Source: Mesobacillus jeotgali (GTDB taxonomy: Bacteria > Bacillota > Bacilli > Bacillales > Cytobacillaceae). Taken from it: a DNA stretch of 64,000 nucleotides. Where the stretch lies: the NCBI RefSeq assembly GCF_900166585.1, contig NZ_FVZC01000009.1, forward strand, positions 744,001 to 808,000. Reading direction: 5' to 3'. The translations under genes were made by a program, and so were the position numbers. Position 1 is the first letter of the stretch. Every line of letters begins with the position of its first letter. Positions 24,681-33,337 of the stretch are shown one piece after another. Under the pieces are notes generated by a model. It saw nothing but the letters and a program-made list of their open reading frames with translations. It did no database searches and had not been told where the DNA came from.

Positions 24681-25712
24681 TTGTTTACATCAATATTTGG
24701 AGCATTTGAGTCGGGCATAATTTATGCAATTATGGCTCTGGGCGTTTACTTATCCTTTCGGGTACTTGATTTTCCAGATTTAACGGTGGACGGCAGTTTC
24801 GTAACGGGAGCTGCGGTTGCCGCGATTATGATTGTAAATGGCTCTAATCCATTTGCCGCTACATTGGTGGCACTTGCTGCAGGATTTATTGCAGGCTGCA
24901 TGACAGGCTTGATCCACACTGTCGGTAAAGTCAATGCTCTATTATCAGGTATCCTGATGATGATTGCCTTGTATTCTATCAATCTTAGAATAATGGGCAA
25001 ATCGAATGTTCCGCTTCTGAACACTGATACCGCAATGACTTCTGTACGGGACTTTTTTGAAAAAACTGGCATCGATGGATTTATGAATGGTTTGCTGACA
25101 GCTGTAGGGTTGGGAGACAGCCTTCCGCGGACATGGGGTATTCTGCTGTTCATGATTATTGTGGCTCTTGCGATAAAATTCCTTACAGACGCATTTTTGA
25201 AAACAGAAGTCGGACTTGCAATCAGGGCTACTGGAGATAACAAAAGGATGATACGCAGCTTTTCTTCCAATACAAATCTGATGATTATACTTGGTCTCGG
25301 TCTTTCTAATGCGATGGTAGCATTTTCAGGAGCATTGATTGCCCAGCAGGGTGGTTTCGCTGATGTCGGCATGGGAATCGGTATGATCATCATTGGGCTT
25401 GCTTCAGTGATTATCGGTGAAGCGCTATTTGGAACAAAATCAATTGCCAGGACAACTCTTGCTGTAATTGGCGGTTCGATCATTTACCGTATCGTCGTCA
25501 CTCTGGCGCTAAGAGTTGAGTTCCTTGAACCAGGTGACATGAAGCTGATAACTGCGGTGATTGTCATTCTGGCTCTCACGGCTCCTAAGATGCTAGAGAG
25601 CTACAAAGAGAAAAAGCGGAAGGTCAAAAGACAGCTTGATAACCTGCAAATGGTAGCTGTTGCTTCTGAAGGAAAGGGTGAGGCTGGTGCTGCACTTAAA
25701 TCAGATTCATAG
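24681..25712 (+). CDS. ABC importer permease
   Basis: A 343-residue integral membrane protein with eight to nine hydrophobic segments. It has the family opening FGAFESGIIYAIMALGVYLSFRVLDFPDLTVDG and the coupling region FLKTEVGLAIRATGDNKRMIRSFSSNT, typical of branched-chain-type permeases (COG4120). The start is TTG at 24681 with AAAGGAAAGG; there is no good alternative. It overlaps the ATPase gene by 26 bp. Confidence 0.9.
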   Translation: MFTSIFGAFESGIIYAIMALGVYLSFRVLDFPDLTVDGSFVTGAAVAAIMIVNGSNPFAATLVALAAGFIAGCMTGLIHTVGKVNALLSGILMMIALYSINLRIMGKSNVPLLNTDTAMTSVRDFFEKTGIDGFMNGLLTAVGLGDSLPRTWGILLFMIIVALAIKFLTDAFLKTEVGLAIRATGDNKRMIRSFSSNTNLMIILGLGLSNAMVAFSGALIAQQGGFADVGMGIGMIIIGLASVIIGEALFGTKSIARTTLAVIGGSIIYRIVVTLALRVEFLEPGDMKLITAVIVILALTAPKMLESYKEKKRKVKRQLDNLQMVAVASEGKGEAGAALKSDS

Positions 25713-26481
25713 GGTTTTTAACGAAGGCACTCCAGATGAAAAAATAGCTCTGGATAATATCAATCTCACCTTAAAAAAGGGAGACTTTGTTACTGTGATC
25801 GGAAGTAACGGCGCCGGGAAGTCTACTTTGATGAATATCATTTCCGGTGTTATGCTTCCTGACCACGGAAGGGTGGAACTGGATGGAAAGGATGTTACCT
25901 ATATGTCCGAGTACAACCGCTCTAAAATGATTGGCCGTGTATTTCAGGATCCGATGGCCGGCACCGCTCCGAGCATGACTATCGAGGAAAATCTAGCTAT
26001 CGCCTTTTCGAGGAACAAGCGGCGGACGCTTGCACGTGGAGTCACTAAGAAACGCCGCGAGCTTTTTAAGGAAGTGTTAGAATCCCTGCACCTGGGCCTT
26101 GAGAACCGTTTGAATGCCAAAGTCGGAATGCTGTCAGGCGGGGAGCGCCAGGCCTTATCCTTGCTAATGGCCACTTTCACCGAGCCATCGATCCTCCTTT
26201 TGGATGAGCATACTGCAGCACTTGATCCGGCACGGGCAGAGCTTATCACCAATTTGACAAAGGAAATTGTTGATAAATACCATCTTACAACTCTGATGGT
26301 AACTCACAATATGCAACAGGCACTGGATCTTGGCAACAGGCTGATCATGATGGACAAAGGGCAGATCATCCTAGAGGTCAATGAGGATCAAAAAGCGAAG
26401 CTGACAATCGAAGACTTGCTGAATGAGTTCCAGCGTATCCGCGGAACGAAGATGGCTAGTGACAGGGCATTGCTCAGCTAA
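25687..26481 (+). CDS. ABC importer ATP-binding protein
   Basis: A 264-residue nucleotide-binding domain with Walker A GSNGAGKST (about residue 41), ABC signature LSGGERQALSLLMA (about 146) and Walker B ILLLDEHTAALDP (about 167). The start chosen is GTG at 25687 (product MLHLNQIHRVFNEG, as in relatives), preceded by AAGGGTGAGG inside the permease gene. It completes the binding protein-permease-ATPase operon, which ends at a strong terminator. Confidence 0.9.
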   Translation: MLHLNQIHRVFNEGTPDEKIALDNINLTLKKGDFVTVIGSNGAGKSTLMNIISGVMLPDHGRVELDGKDVTYMSEYNRSKMIGRVFQDPMAGTAPSMTIEENLAIAFSRNKRRTLARGVTKKRRELFKEVLESLHLGLENRLNAKVGMLSGGERQALSLLMATFTEPSILLLDEHTAALDPARAELITNLTKEIVDKYHLTTLMVTHNMQQALDLGNRLIMMDKGQIILEVNEDQKAKLTIEDLLNEFQRIRGTKMASDRALLS

Positions 26482-26482
26482 A

Positions 26483-26518
26483 AAATAAACCAGCTTAATA
26501 GCTGGTTTATTTTTTTTC
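26483..26518 (+). terminator. Intrinsic terminator of the ABC operon
   Basis: AAATAAACCAGC pairs with GCTGGTTTATTT around TTAATA, followed by T8. Confidence 0.92.
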
Positions 26519-26585
26519 TCGAAAAAAGAATTAAATATTATACCAAAATTATTTTTGAGAAAATATCAAAATTTCTTACAATTTA

Positions 26586-26635
26586 TTGACCATTTATTTA
26601 ACGAAATGTTATGATAACGTTAAATAAACGTTATA
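26586..26635 (+). promoter_or_regulatory. Thioesterase promoter with two TAACGTTA-type sites
   Basis: TTGACC (26586-26591), 18 bp, TATGAT (26610-26615). TAACGTTA at 26615-26622 touches the -10 box. A second, less perfect site with right half CGTTATA is at 26625-26635. The motif is shared with the paaK, ABC importer and paaX promoters. Confidence 0.65.
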
Positions 26636-26665
26636 CATATTTGCAACTTGGAAAGGTGGGATATA

Positions 26666-27052
26666 ATGCGAGATGGCTTAAAAGCTGGGCAAACGGCCTC
26701 CATCGAAGTCATTGTTACACCAGATATGTTTGCCCGCTTTGAAGGAAAACTCGTCCATCCAGTATACTCCACGGTTTCTATGGTTTATCACATGGAATGG
26801 GTGTCGAGACAAATTATACTTCCATTTTTAGAAGAAGATGAGGAAGGAATGGGTGGTGCAGTAACTGTTAAACATGTTGCTCCATGTATTGAAGGAGCAG
26901 AAGTGGTCATTACCGCAACTGTCACTGACCTCCAGGGGAATACGATCCTGACCAATGTGAGGGCAGAAAGCAAGGGAAGGTTAGTTGGTGTAGGGGAAGT
27001 TAAGCAAGTAGTCCTTCCAAAGGCAAAGATAACTGAAATATTAGGCAGCTAA
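26666..27052 (+). CDS. Hotdog-fold thioesterase (FlK-like)
   Basis: The 128-residue protein shows the fluoroacetyl-CoA thioesterase-like pattern. It includes VHPVYSTVSMVYHMEWVSR near residues 30-48 with the Thr/His-Glu type active-site region, GGAVTVKHVAPCIEGAEV, and a closing beta strand RLVGVGEVKQVVL. Such enzymes hydrolyse acyl- or aryl-CoA esters. Under the paa-type operator, it may relieve CoA trapping like PaaI does in proteobacteria. The ATG at 26666 has GAAAGGTGGG upstream. Confidence 0.75.
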   Translation: MRDGLKAGQTASIEVIVTPDMFARFEGKLVHPVYSTVSMVYHMEWVSRQIILPFLEEDEEGMGGAVTVKHVAPCIEGAEVVITATVTDLQGNTILTNVRAESKGRLVGVGEVKQVVLPKAKITEILGS

Positions 27053-27070
27053 AATTTTTTTGCGCAAAAA

Positions 27071-27084
27071 TGTAAGCGCTAACA
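27071..27084 (+). promoter_or_regulatory. cre site (CcpA box) before phenylalanine dehydrogenase
   Basis: TGTAAGCGCTAACA matches the CcpA consensus TGWNANCGNTNWCA with no mismatch. It lies 31 bp upstream of the start codon and could block transcription coming from the thioesterase promoter or a local one when preferred sugars are present. Confidence 0.75.
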
Positions 27085-27114
27085 TGGTTTAACGGAATAA
27101 AGGGGGAAAGAAAA

Positions 27115-28221
27115 ATGGATATGTTTGAACAAATTCGTGAACACGAGCAGGTGGTGTTCTGTAATGATGAAGCGACAGGATTAAAGGCAATTATCGCGAT
27201 TCATAGTACACGATTGGGGCCGGCCCTTGGCGGCTGCCGCATGTATCCCTATAAAACAGTGGATGATGCACTTGAAGATGTATTACGGCTATCAAAAGGC
27301 ATGACCTATAAATGTGCAGCTGCCGATGTAGATTTCGGTGGAGGAAAAGCAGTCATTATCGGTGATTCAACAAAAGATAAGAGTCCGGAATTATTCAGGG
27401 CTTTCGGCCAGTTTGTCGAGTCGATCCAGGGCCGTTTTTATACAGGTACTGACATGGGAACCGATCCCGAGGATTTTGTCCATGCCCTAAAGGAAACGAA
27501 TTGCATCGTTGGCGTGGATGAAGTATATGGCGGAAGCGGTGATTCTTCCGTGCCGACTGCCCAGGGCGTCATCTTTGGGCTGCAGGCAACAAGCAAAGCT
27601 GTCTGGGACACAGATGATTTATCAGGAAAATCCTATGCTATCCAGGGTCTGGGCAAGGTAGGCTATAAGGTAGCAGAGTATCTCCTTGAAAATGGTGGAG
27701 ATTTGTATGTAACAGATATCAATCAAAAAGCGATTGACCAAATTGTTCAGAAAGCGAAGGTAATGGGTGCTGGAATCAAGATTGTAAGCAGTGATGAAAT
27801 TTATTCCCAGCCAGCAGATATTTTTATTCCATGTGCAATGGGAGGAATCATCAACGATGACACAATTCCTCAACTGCAGGTTAAAGCAGTTGTTGGTTCT
27901 GCTAACAATCAGCTGAAGGAAGTACGCCATGGATATGCACTTCAGGAAAAAGGGATTCTGTATGCGCCGGATTATATTGTCAATGCCGGCGGTTTAATCC
28001 AGGTTGCGGATGAGCTCTACTCTCCTAATAAAGAGCGAGTCCTGAAAAAGACAAAAGCAATCTATAATTCTCTTTTGAATGTATATAACCAGGCTGAAAG
28101 GGATGGAATCACGACAGTTGAAGCAGCGAATAAATTTTGCGAAAACCGGATTGAAGCGAGAACACGGAGAAACAGCTTCTTTTCGCATATGAAGCGGCCG
28201 AAGTGGGCTGTCAGGATGTAA
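27115..28221 (+). CDS. Phenylalanine dehydrogenase
   Basis: A 368-residue Glu/Leu/Phe/Val-dehydrogenase family enzyme, NAD-dependent, deaminating phenylalanine to phenylpyruvate. The substrate loop [13 protein letters not shown] with its lysine (about residue 79) and the Rossmann motif [13 protein letters not shown] (about 180-192) are intact. [22 protein letters not shown] and the C-terminal RRNSFF...RPKW agree with known Bacillus phenylalanine dehydrogenases (remembered sequences) rather than leucine dehydrogenases. The ATG at 27115 follows AAAGGGGG. Subunits of an oxoacid dehydrogenase follow, consistent with further use of phenylpyruvate. Confidence 0.85.
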   Translation: MDMFEQIREHEQVVFCNDEATGLKAIIAIHSTRLGPALGGCRMYPYKTVDDALEDVLRLSKGMTYKCAAADVDFGGGKAVIIGDSTKDKSPELFRAFGQFVESIQGRFYTGTDMGTDPEDFVHALKETNCIVGVDEVYGGSGDSSVPTAQGVIFGLQATSKAVWDTDDLSGKSYAIQGLGKVGYKVAEYLLENGGDLYVTDINQKAIDQIVQKAKVMGAGIKIVSSDEIYSQPADIFIPCAMGGIINDDTIPQLQVKAVVGSANNQLKEVRHGYALQEKGILYAPDYIVNAGGLIQVADELYSPNKERVLKKTKAIYNSLLNVYNQAERDGITTVEAANKFCENRIEARTRRNSFFSHMKRPKWAVRM

Positions 28222-28311
28222 TAGAATCACAGATTTTTAGGGAATATCCAACCTTTAATGATCATGAATTTTGATTTAATAATACAGCTATTCTAAAAAA
28301 AGGGTGAGCCG

Positions 28312-29379
28312 ATGGATAAGGATTTTCCGATTTTTCAAGTGATGGACCAAAACGGAAACATTGTGTCCGAGGAACATAAGAATTTGGTTACCGAAGATCG
28401 AGTGAAGAAGTTTTATGCGGAAATAGTTAGGATCCGTACGCTGGACAGGAAATCAGTCAGTCTTCAGCGGCAGGGGCGGATCGGGACATACGCTCCATTC
28501 GAAGGACAGGAAGCATCCCAGGTTGGAACAGCTTTAGCACTAAATAGTGATGACTGGATGTTCCCTACCTATCGAGATCATGGTGCGGCGATGGTGTTCG
28601 GTCATTCGCTGAGAAACATCCTGTTGTTTTGGAACGGGCGGAACGAAGGCTGTGTCCCGCCTAACGGGAAAAAGATATTCCCGCCGGCCATACCGATCGC
28701 AACCCAAATCCCCCATGCAGCAGGAGCAGCATTCGCTGAAAAGCAAAAAGGAACAAAAAATGCGGCCATTTGTTATTTCGGTGATGGAGCAACTTCGGAA
28801 GGGGATTTTCATGAAGGGTTGAATTTTGCCAGCGTTTTTAAATCTCCTGTTGTGTATGTCTGCCAGAATAACCAGTATGCGATATCAGTGCCAATCAGCA
28901 AGCAGATGAATTCTGCCACGATTGCCCAAAAAGCAATTGCCTACGATATTCCGGGTGTAAGGGTTGATGGCAACGATGTTTTTGCTGTGTTTGTTGAAAC
29001 CGAAAAGGCACTTGAACGTGCCCGGACTGGTGAGGGGCCAACATTGATTGAAGCAATGACCTGGAGATATGGTTCACATACAACAGCAGATGATGCTTCA
29101 AAATACCGTGACCAGAATGAAAGCGCGTTAAAAAGGATGGAGACAGACCCGCTGCTCAGGCTGGAGCGGTGGCTGAAAAATGAAGGATTGTTTGATGAGA
29201 CATGGGCGAAAGAAATGGAAGAACAAGCTGCAAAAGAGGTTGATGCAGCAGTCAAGGAAATGGAAAGTTTCCCTGCAGCAGACCCGGCAGTAATCTTTGA
29301 TTATGTCTTCGAGAAGCCTACTTGGACAATCGAGAAGCAAAAGCGGGAGTATTTTGAACTGCTCGGGGGTGAGGCTTGA
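28312..29379 (+). CDS. 2-oxoacid dehydrogenase E1 alpha subunit
   Basis: A 355-residue thiamine-diphosphate enzyme subunit. The cofactor motif GDGATSEGDFHEGLNFASVF...NNQYAIS (about residues 162-193) and the phosphorylation-loop-like YGSHTTADDASKYR are present. It resembles PdhA/BkdAA. Its place directly after phenylalanine dehydrogenase suggests oxidative decarboxylation of phenylpyruvate to phenylacetyl-CoA; branched-chain or pyruvate substrates cannot be excluded. The ATG at 28312 follows AAAAGGGTGAG. Its stop overlaps the E1 beta start. Confidence 0.88.
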   Translation: MDKDFPIFQVMDQNGNIVSEEHKNLVTEDRVKKFYAEIVRIRTLDRKSVSLQRQGRIGTYAPFEGQEASQVGTALALNSDDWMFPTYRDHGAAMVFGHSLRNILLFWNGRNEGCVPPNGKKIFPPAIPIATQIPHAAGAAFAEKQKGTKNAAICYFGDGATSEGDFHEGLNFASVFKSPVVYVCQNNQYAISVPISKQMNSATIAQKAIAYDIPGVRVDGNDVFAVFVETEKALERARTGEGPTLIEAMTWRYGSHTTADDASKYRDQNESALKRMETDPLLRLERWLKNEGLFDETWAKEMEEQAAKEVDAAVKEMESFPAADPAVIFDYVFEKPTWTIEKQKREYFELLGGEA

Positions 29380-30374
29380 TGGAAACAGCGCTGCAGACTA
29401 AGACCTTGACACTGGTCCAGGCGATAACAGATGGTCTTGATACGATGCTTGGAGAAAGCAAGGAGGTCATTCTCCTTGGTGAGGATATTGGTAAAAACGG
29501 AGGAGTATTCCGTGCAACGGATGGTCTTCAGGAGAAGCATGGAGAAAACCGGGTCATAGATACTCCATTAAGTGAAGCGGGTTTTGTAGGTGCAGCTATT
29601 GGAATGGCAGTGAATGGTTTCCGACCAGTGGTAGAAATCCAGTTCCTTGGCTTCATCTACCCAGCCTATGAACAAATCATGACACACGCTTCAAGGCTGC
29701 GGATGAGAACCATGGGCCATTTTACCGTCCCTATGGTGATCCGTGCTCCTTATGGTGCAGGCGTGCGAGCACCGGAAATTCATTGTGACAGTACTGAATC
29801 ACTTTTCACCCATATGCCGGGAATAAAGGTTGTTTGCCCTTCCAATGCCTATGACGCAAAAGGTTTGATGATTGCCGCTATTGAAGACCCTGACCCTGTC
29901 CTGTTTCTGGAACCAATGAGGAGTTACCGTTCTTCACGGGATGAAGTTCCAGAAGGAAAGTATACCGTTGAAATTGGCAAAGGCAAAAAGCTGACCGAAG
30001 GCGATGATGTGACGGTAATTGCCTGGGGGGCAATGGTGCCGGTGGCAATGAAGGCTGTTGAGGATATGAAAAATAAGGGAGTTCAATGCGAGCTCCTCGA
30101 TCTGCGGACACTGTACCCTATTGATAAGGATCTTGTCATTGAATCAGTTCAGAAAACGGGTCGAACGGTCATTGTCCATGAAGCACATGCAACTGGGGGC
30201 ACAGGAAGCGATTTGATTTCATTGATTAATGATGAAGCCTTTCTATATCAGAAAGCCCCAGCAGAAAGAGTCACTGGCTATGATACGCCAGTTCCATACT
30301 TTGGTTTTGAAAATCACTATCTGCCGACCCCAAAAAGAGTCGCAGCTGCAATCGAAAAAGTGATGAAGTTTTAG
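29379..30374 (+). CDS. 2-oxoacid dehydrogenase E1 beta subunit
   Basis: The 331-residue transketolase-like partner of E1 alpha contains LLGEDIGKNGGVFRATDGL (about residues 29-47), RAPYGAG, and a C-terminal domain with VHEAHATGG. The ATG at 29379 overlaps the E1 alpha stop (TGATG), so the two are coupled; GGGGGTGAGG lies before it. It works as an alpha2beta2 heterotetramer with the preceding gene product. Confidence 0.9.
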   Translation: METALQTKTLTLVQAITDGLDTMLGESKEVILLGEDIGKNGGVFRATDGLQEKHGENRVIDTPLSEAGFVGAAIGMAVNGFRPVVEIQFLGFIYPAYEQIMTHASRLRMRTMGHFTVPMVIRAPYGAGVRAPEIHCDSTESLFTHMPGIKVVCPSNAYDAKGLMIAAIEDPDPVLFLEPMRSYRSSRDEVPEGKYTVEIGKGKKLTEGDDVTVIAWGAMVPVAMKAVEDMKNKGVQCELLDLRTLYPIDKDLVIESVQKTGRTVIVHEAHATGGTGSDLISLINDEAFLYQKAPAERVTGYDTPVPYFGFENHYLPTPKRVAAAIEKVMKF

Positions 30375-30385
30375 GAGGCGTGCCG

Positions 30386-31831
30386 ATGGTTGAAGTAAAA
30401 CTCCATGACATTGGGGAAGGGATGACTGAAGCGGATATAAATTGTTATTTAGTGAAGCCAGGTGATGTCGTAAAGGCTGATGATCCGTTGGTAGAAGTCC
30501 AGACTGACAAGATGACCGCTGAAATTCCAGCGCCCTGTTCCGGTGTGGTTAAAGAATTGTTGTTGAACCAGGGACAAACGGTAAAAGTGGGGACGACGCT
30601 ATTGATTATGGAAGGGCAAGCTGCACAAGGAACAACGGGTGGGCTTCAACAAGAAAGAGACAGTGCGTATACAGAAGCAGAGCCTGCTAAAGCGGCTGTT
30701 AATATTCTGGAAAGACATGCAGAGCCGATCGTTCCCATTGGTGTGAGCGTAAGGCTCGGCCGAATTCTCGCTTCTCCTTACACGAGGAAAATTGCACGGG
30801 AAAATGGTGTAAACATAATGGAGGTTACCGGTACGGGACCTGCAGGGAGAATAACCGATCAAGATGTATTGGCTTTTGCAAGATTAAGAGATAGTGAAGC
30901 TGCGAATGGTTCGGAAGCCGGTTCCGAACAGCAGGTTGCACGGGTTTCACAACCAGGTTATAAACAGTGGGCTCCGAGTCTTTCGGAAGTGGGTTCTGAA
31001 AAGAGGGTTGCGAAGATTTCGGAAGCAGGTTCTGAAGGTAAGGCAGCAGATATTCCGGTGCATGATTCCGAGGATCTGGTTCCGAGCGGTTCAAAAGGTG
31101 GTTCCGAAGCCAAGCAGATAAATGATGCCACAATATCCCACGGTTCTTTGCCATTCCGCGGACGCCGCAAGCAGATTGCCAAAAAGATGGTTCAATCATT
31201 GTATACCATTCCTCATTGCACACATTTTGAGGAAGTGGATGTCAGTCAGTTAATCACTTTGCGGGAAGAAATCAAGGCATCAGGAAGTTCTATTTCTGCG
31301 ACTGCTTTCTTTATTAAAGCCCTTTCGATTGGGCTAAAAGAATTCCCAGTCTTCAATGCAAGGCTTGATGAAGAAAATGAACGTATCCAGCTGCTGAGTG
31401 AGCACCATATTGGAATAGCCGTTGACACTCCAGATGGACTAATCGTTCCGGTGATCAGGAATGTGGAGCGGAAGAATCTGAAGCAGATCCATGAGGAAAT
31501 GAAGCGGCTTACAAAACTTGCACTTAATGACAAGCTTACAGTCAAGGATATTTCAGGGGGAACTTTTACAGTCAGCAATGTAGGTCCGCTGGGCGGCAGC
31601 ATTGGTGCAACTCCAATCATCCAGCACCCGCAGACAGCACTCGTTTCCTTCCATAAAACAAAAAAACGGCCAGTAGTGACAGACCAGGATGAAATTGCGA
31701 TCCGTTCCATCATGAATTTATCCATGGCGTTTGACCATAGGGTAGCAGACGGCGCAACTGCAGTAGCTTTTACAAACCGCTTCGCACAGCTGATTGAAAA
31801 CCCAAAAATGATGCTGCTGGAGTTGATGTAA
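30386..31831 (+). CDS. 2-oxoacid dehydrogenase E2 (lipoyl acyltransferase)
   Basis: A 481-residue dihydrolipoyl acyltransferase. It has a lipoyl domain (residues about 2-76, lipoylated Lys in VQTDKMTAEIP), an E1/E3-binding domain (about 132-170, ASPYTRKIARENGV...GPAGRITDQDV), and a catalytic domain ending with DHRVADG, the active-site His-Asp motif. The linker at about residues 174-245 is made of loose repeats of SEAGSE/SEVGSE type. The ATG at 30386 fits AGGAGG better than the GTG at 30380. No E3 gene follows, so E3 must come from another locus. Confidence 0.9.
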   Translation: MVEVKLHDIGEGMTEADINCYLVKPGDVVKADDPLVEVQTDKMTAEIPAPCSGVVKELLLNQGQTVKVGTTLLIMEGQAAQGTTGGLQQERDSAYTEAEPAKAAVNILERHAEPIVPIGVSVRLGRILASPYTRKIARENGVNIMEVTGTGPAGRITDQDVLAFARLRDSEAANGSEAGSEQQVARVSQPGYKQWAPSLSEVGSEKRVAKISEAGSEGKAADIPVHDSEDLVPSGSKGGSEAKQINDATISHGSLPFRGRRKQIAKKMVQSLYTIPHCTHFEEVDVSQLITLREEIKASGSSISATAFFIKALSIGLKEFPVFNARLDEENERIQLLSEHHIGIAVDTPDGLIVPVIRNVERKNLKQIHEEMKRLTKLALNDKLTVKDISGGTFTVSNVGPLGGSIGATPIIQHPQTALVSFHKTKKRPVVTDQDEIAIRSIMNLSMAFDHRVADGATAVAFTNRFAQLIENPKMMLLELM

Positions 31832-32079
31832 AAAGATGTTCATGGCGCCACATAAAAATCTTTCAACTAGCCCAACTGGGATTGAACAGGATTCATCTGG
31901 TACTAAAATGCAACTTATCGGAGGCAAGGGTAATAAGTTATCCAGGGTGAAATGGCTGTGTTAAGTAGCTAATTGTTAAAGGGTTCGTTAACTGTTAGTG
32001 GATACTCTTTTATAATATGAAACTTTTTAAAGACCATTTCCTTCACCACATAAAAGCATTATAGCTTTACACCGCGCTC

Positions 32080-32107
32080 TTGAGAGAGTAGATCGAGTTA
32101 CTATAAA
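32080..32107 (+). promoter_or_regulatory. Promoter of the homogentisate operon
   Basis: TTGAGA (32080-32085), 16 bp, TATAAA (32102-32107), 42 bp before the hppD start. The rest of the 318-bp spacer after the E2 gene shows no gene, no clear terminator and none of the TAACGTTA sites. Confidence 0.55.
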
Positions 32108-32149
32108 ATAATTTTAAATATTATAAATATTTAAACAGGAGGTTTTACA

Positions 32150-33265
32150 ATGGAAGAAAAAGTAATGGTATCTGGCCAGACAACCGAGGATTTTTTTCCG
32201 GTTCAGGATGTTGACTATTTGGAGCTATATGTAGGTAATGCAAAACAGGCTGCGCATTTTTTTCAGACAGCTTTTGGCTTTAAGGTAGTCGCTTATTCAG
32301 GTCTTGAAACTGGCAACCGCGAAACGGCTTCCTATGTGCTGCAGCAGCGGAAAATCAGGCTCGTTGTTACTGGATCTTACAATGATTCATCTCGTGTGGC
32401 CCAATTTGTCAAGACCCACGGCGATGGCGTGAAGGATATTGCGCTTGCTGTTGATGATGTCCAGAAGGCATACGAGGGAGCGGTAAGCCGTGGTGCGATC
32501 GAGATTCAGCCGCCACATGAGGTTTCAGACGAAAATGGTGTCTTGAAGAAGGCCGTAATTGGTACATACGGCGATACAATCCATACACTAGTTGAGCGAA
32601 AAGATTATAAAGGTCTTTTTATGCCAGGTTTTGTTGAGAGTGAAACTACTGTTCCAGTCAATGACGCAGGCTTCATCGGCATCGACCACGTAGTCGGCAA
32701 TGTGGAGAGAATGGAAGAGTGGGTCAACTATTACGCAAATGTCATGGGCTTCAAAGAAATGAAGCATTTCACTGATAAGGATATTGTGACTGAGTATTCA
32801 GCGCTAATGTCCAAGGTTATGCATAATGGCGGCCGCATTAAATTCCCGATCAATGAGCCGGCCGAAGGAAAGCGTAAATCACAGATTCAGGAATACCTTG
32901 AATTCTATAACGGACCTGGTGTCCAGCATCTCGCAATTTTGACAGAGGACATTGTCAGTACAGTAGCACAATTGCGTGCAAATGGCGTGGAGTTCCTGAG
33001 CACTCCAGACTCCTATTATGAAATGCTATCTGAGCGTGTAGGAGAAATTGACGAAGAAATTGAAAAGCTTAAAGAGCTTAGTATTTTAGTAGACCGTGAT
33101 GATGAAGGTTATTTGCTGCAAATTTTCACAAAGCCAATAGTTGACCGCCCGACTCTCTTCATTGAGGTCATCCAAAGAAAAGGCGCAAGAGGCTTCGGTG
33201 AAGGGAACTTCAAGGCACTTTTCGAATCAATCGAACGTGAGCAGGAACGACGCGGCAACCTATAA
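32150..33265 (+). CDS. hppD: 4-hydroxyphenylpyruvate dioxygenase
   Basis: A 371-residue non-haem iron enzyme that converts 4-hydroxyphenylpyruvate to homogentisate. Two vicinal-oxygen-chelate halves are visible. The catalytic C-terminal half carries the iron ligands in GIDHVVGNV (His, about residue 178), GVQHLAILT (His, about 263) and TLFIEVIQR (Glu, about 342). The ATG at 32150 follows ACAGGAGG. It is first in an operon with an aminotransferase, a flavin reductase-like gene, fumarylacetoacetase and homogentisate dioxygenase. Confidence 0.95.
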   Translation: MEEKVMVSGQTTEDFFPVQDVDYLELYVGNAKQAAHFFQTAFGFKVVAYSGLETGNRETASYVLQQRKIRLVVTGSYNDSSRVAQFVKTHGDGVKDIALAVDDVQKAYEGAVSRGAIEIQPPHEVSDENGVLKKAVIGTYGDTIHTLVERKDYKGLFMPGFVESETTVPVNDAGFIGIDHVVGNVERMEEWVNYYANVMGFKEMKHFTDKDIVTEYSALMSKVMHNGGRIKFPINEPAEGKRKSQIQEYLEFYNGPGVQHLAILTEDIVSTVAQLRANGVEFLSTPDSYYEMLSERVGEIDEEIEKLKELSILVDRDDEGYLLQIFTKPIVDRPTLFIEVIQRKGARGFGEGNFKALFESIEREQERRGNL

Positions 33266-33337
33266 AAGCCAGGAAGGAAGGGGGCGAATCGCTCCCTTTT
33301 GTCATAAAAGGCGATTTGGAAAAAATGGGGGATGAAT

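Noticed and set aside
27115..28221. Leucine dehydrogenase
   Set aside because: The family is shared, but [16 protein letters not shown] and the C terminus fit phenylalanine dehydrogenase better, and the context is phenylalanine breakdown.
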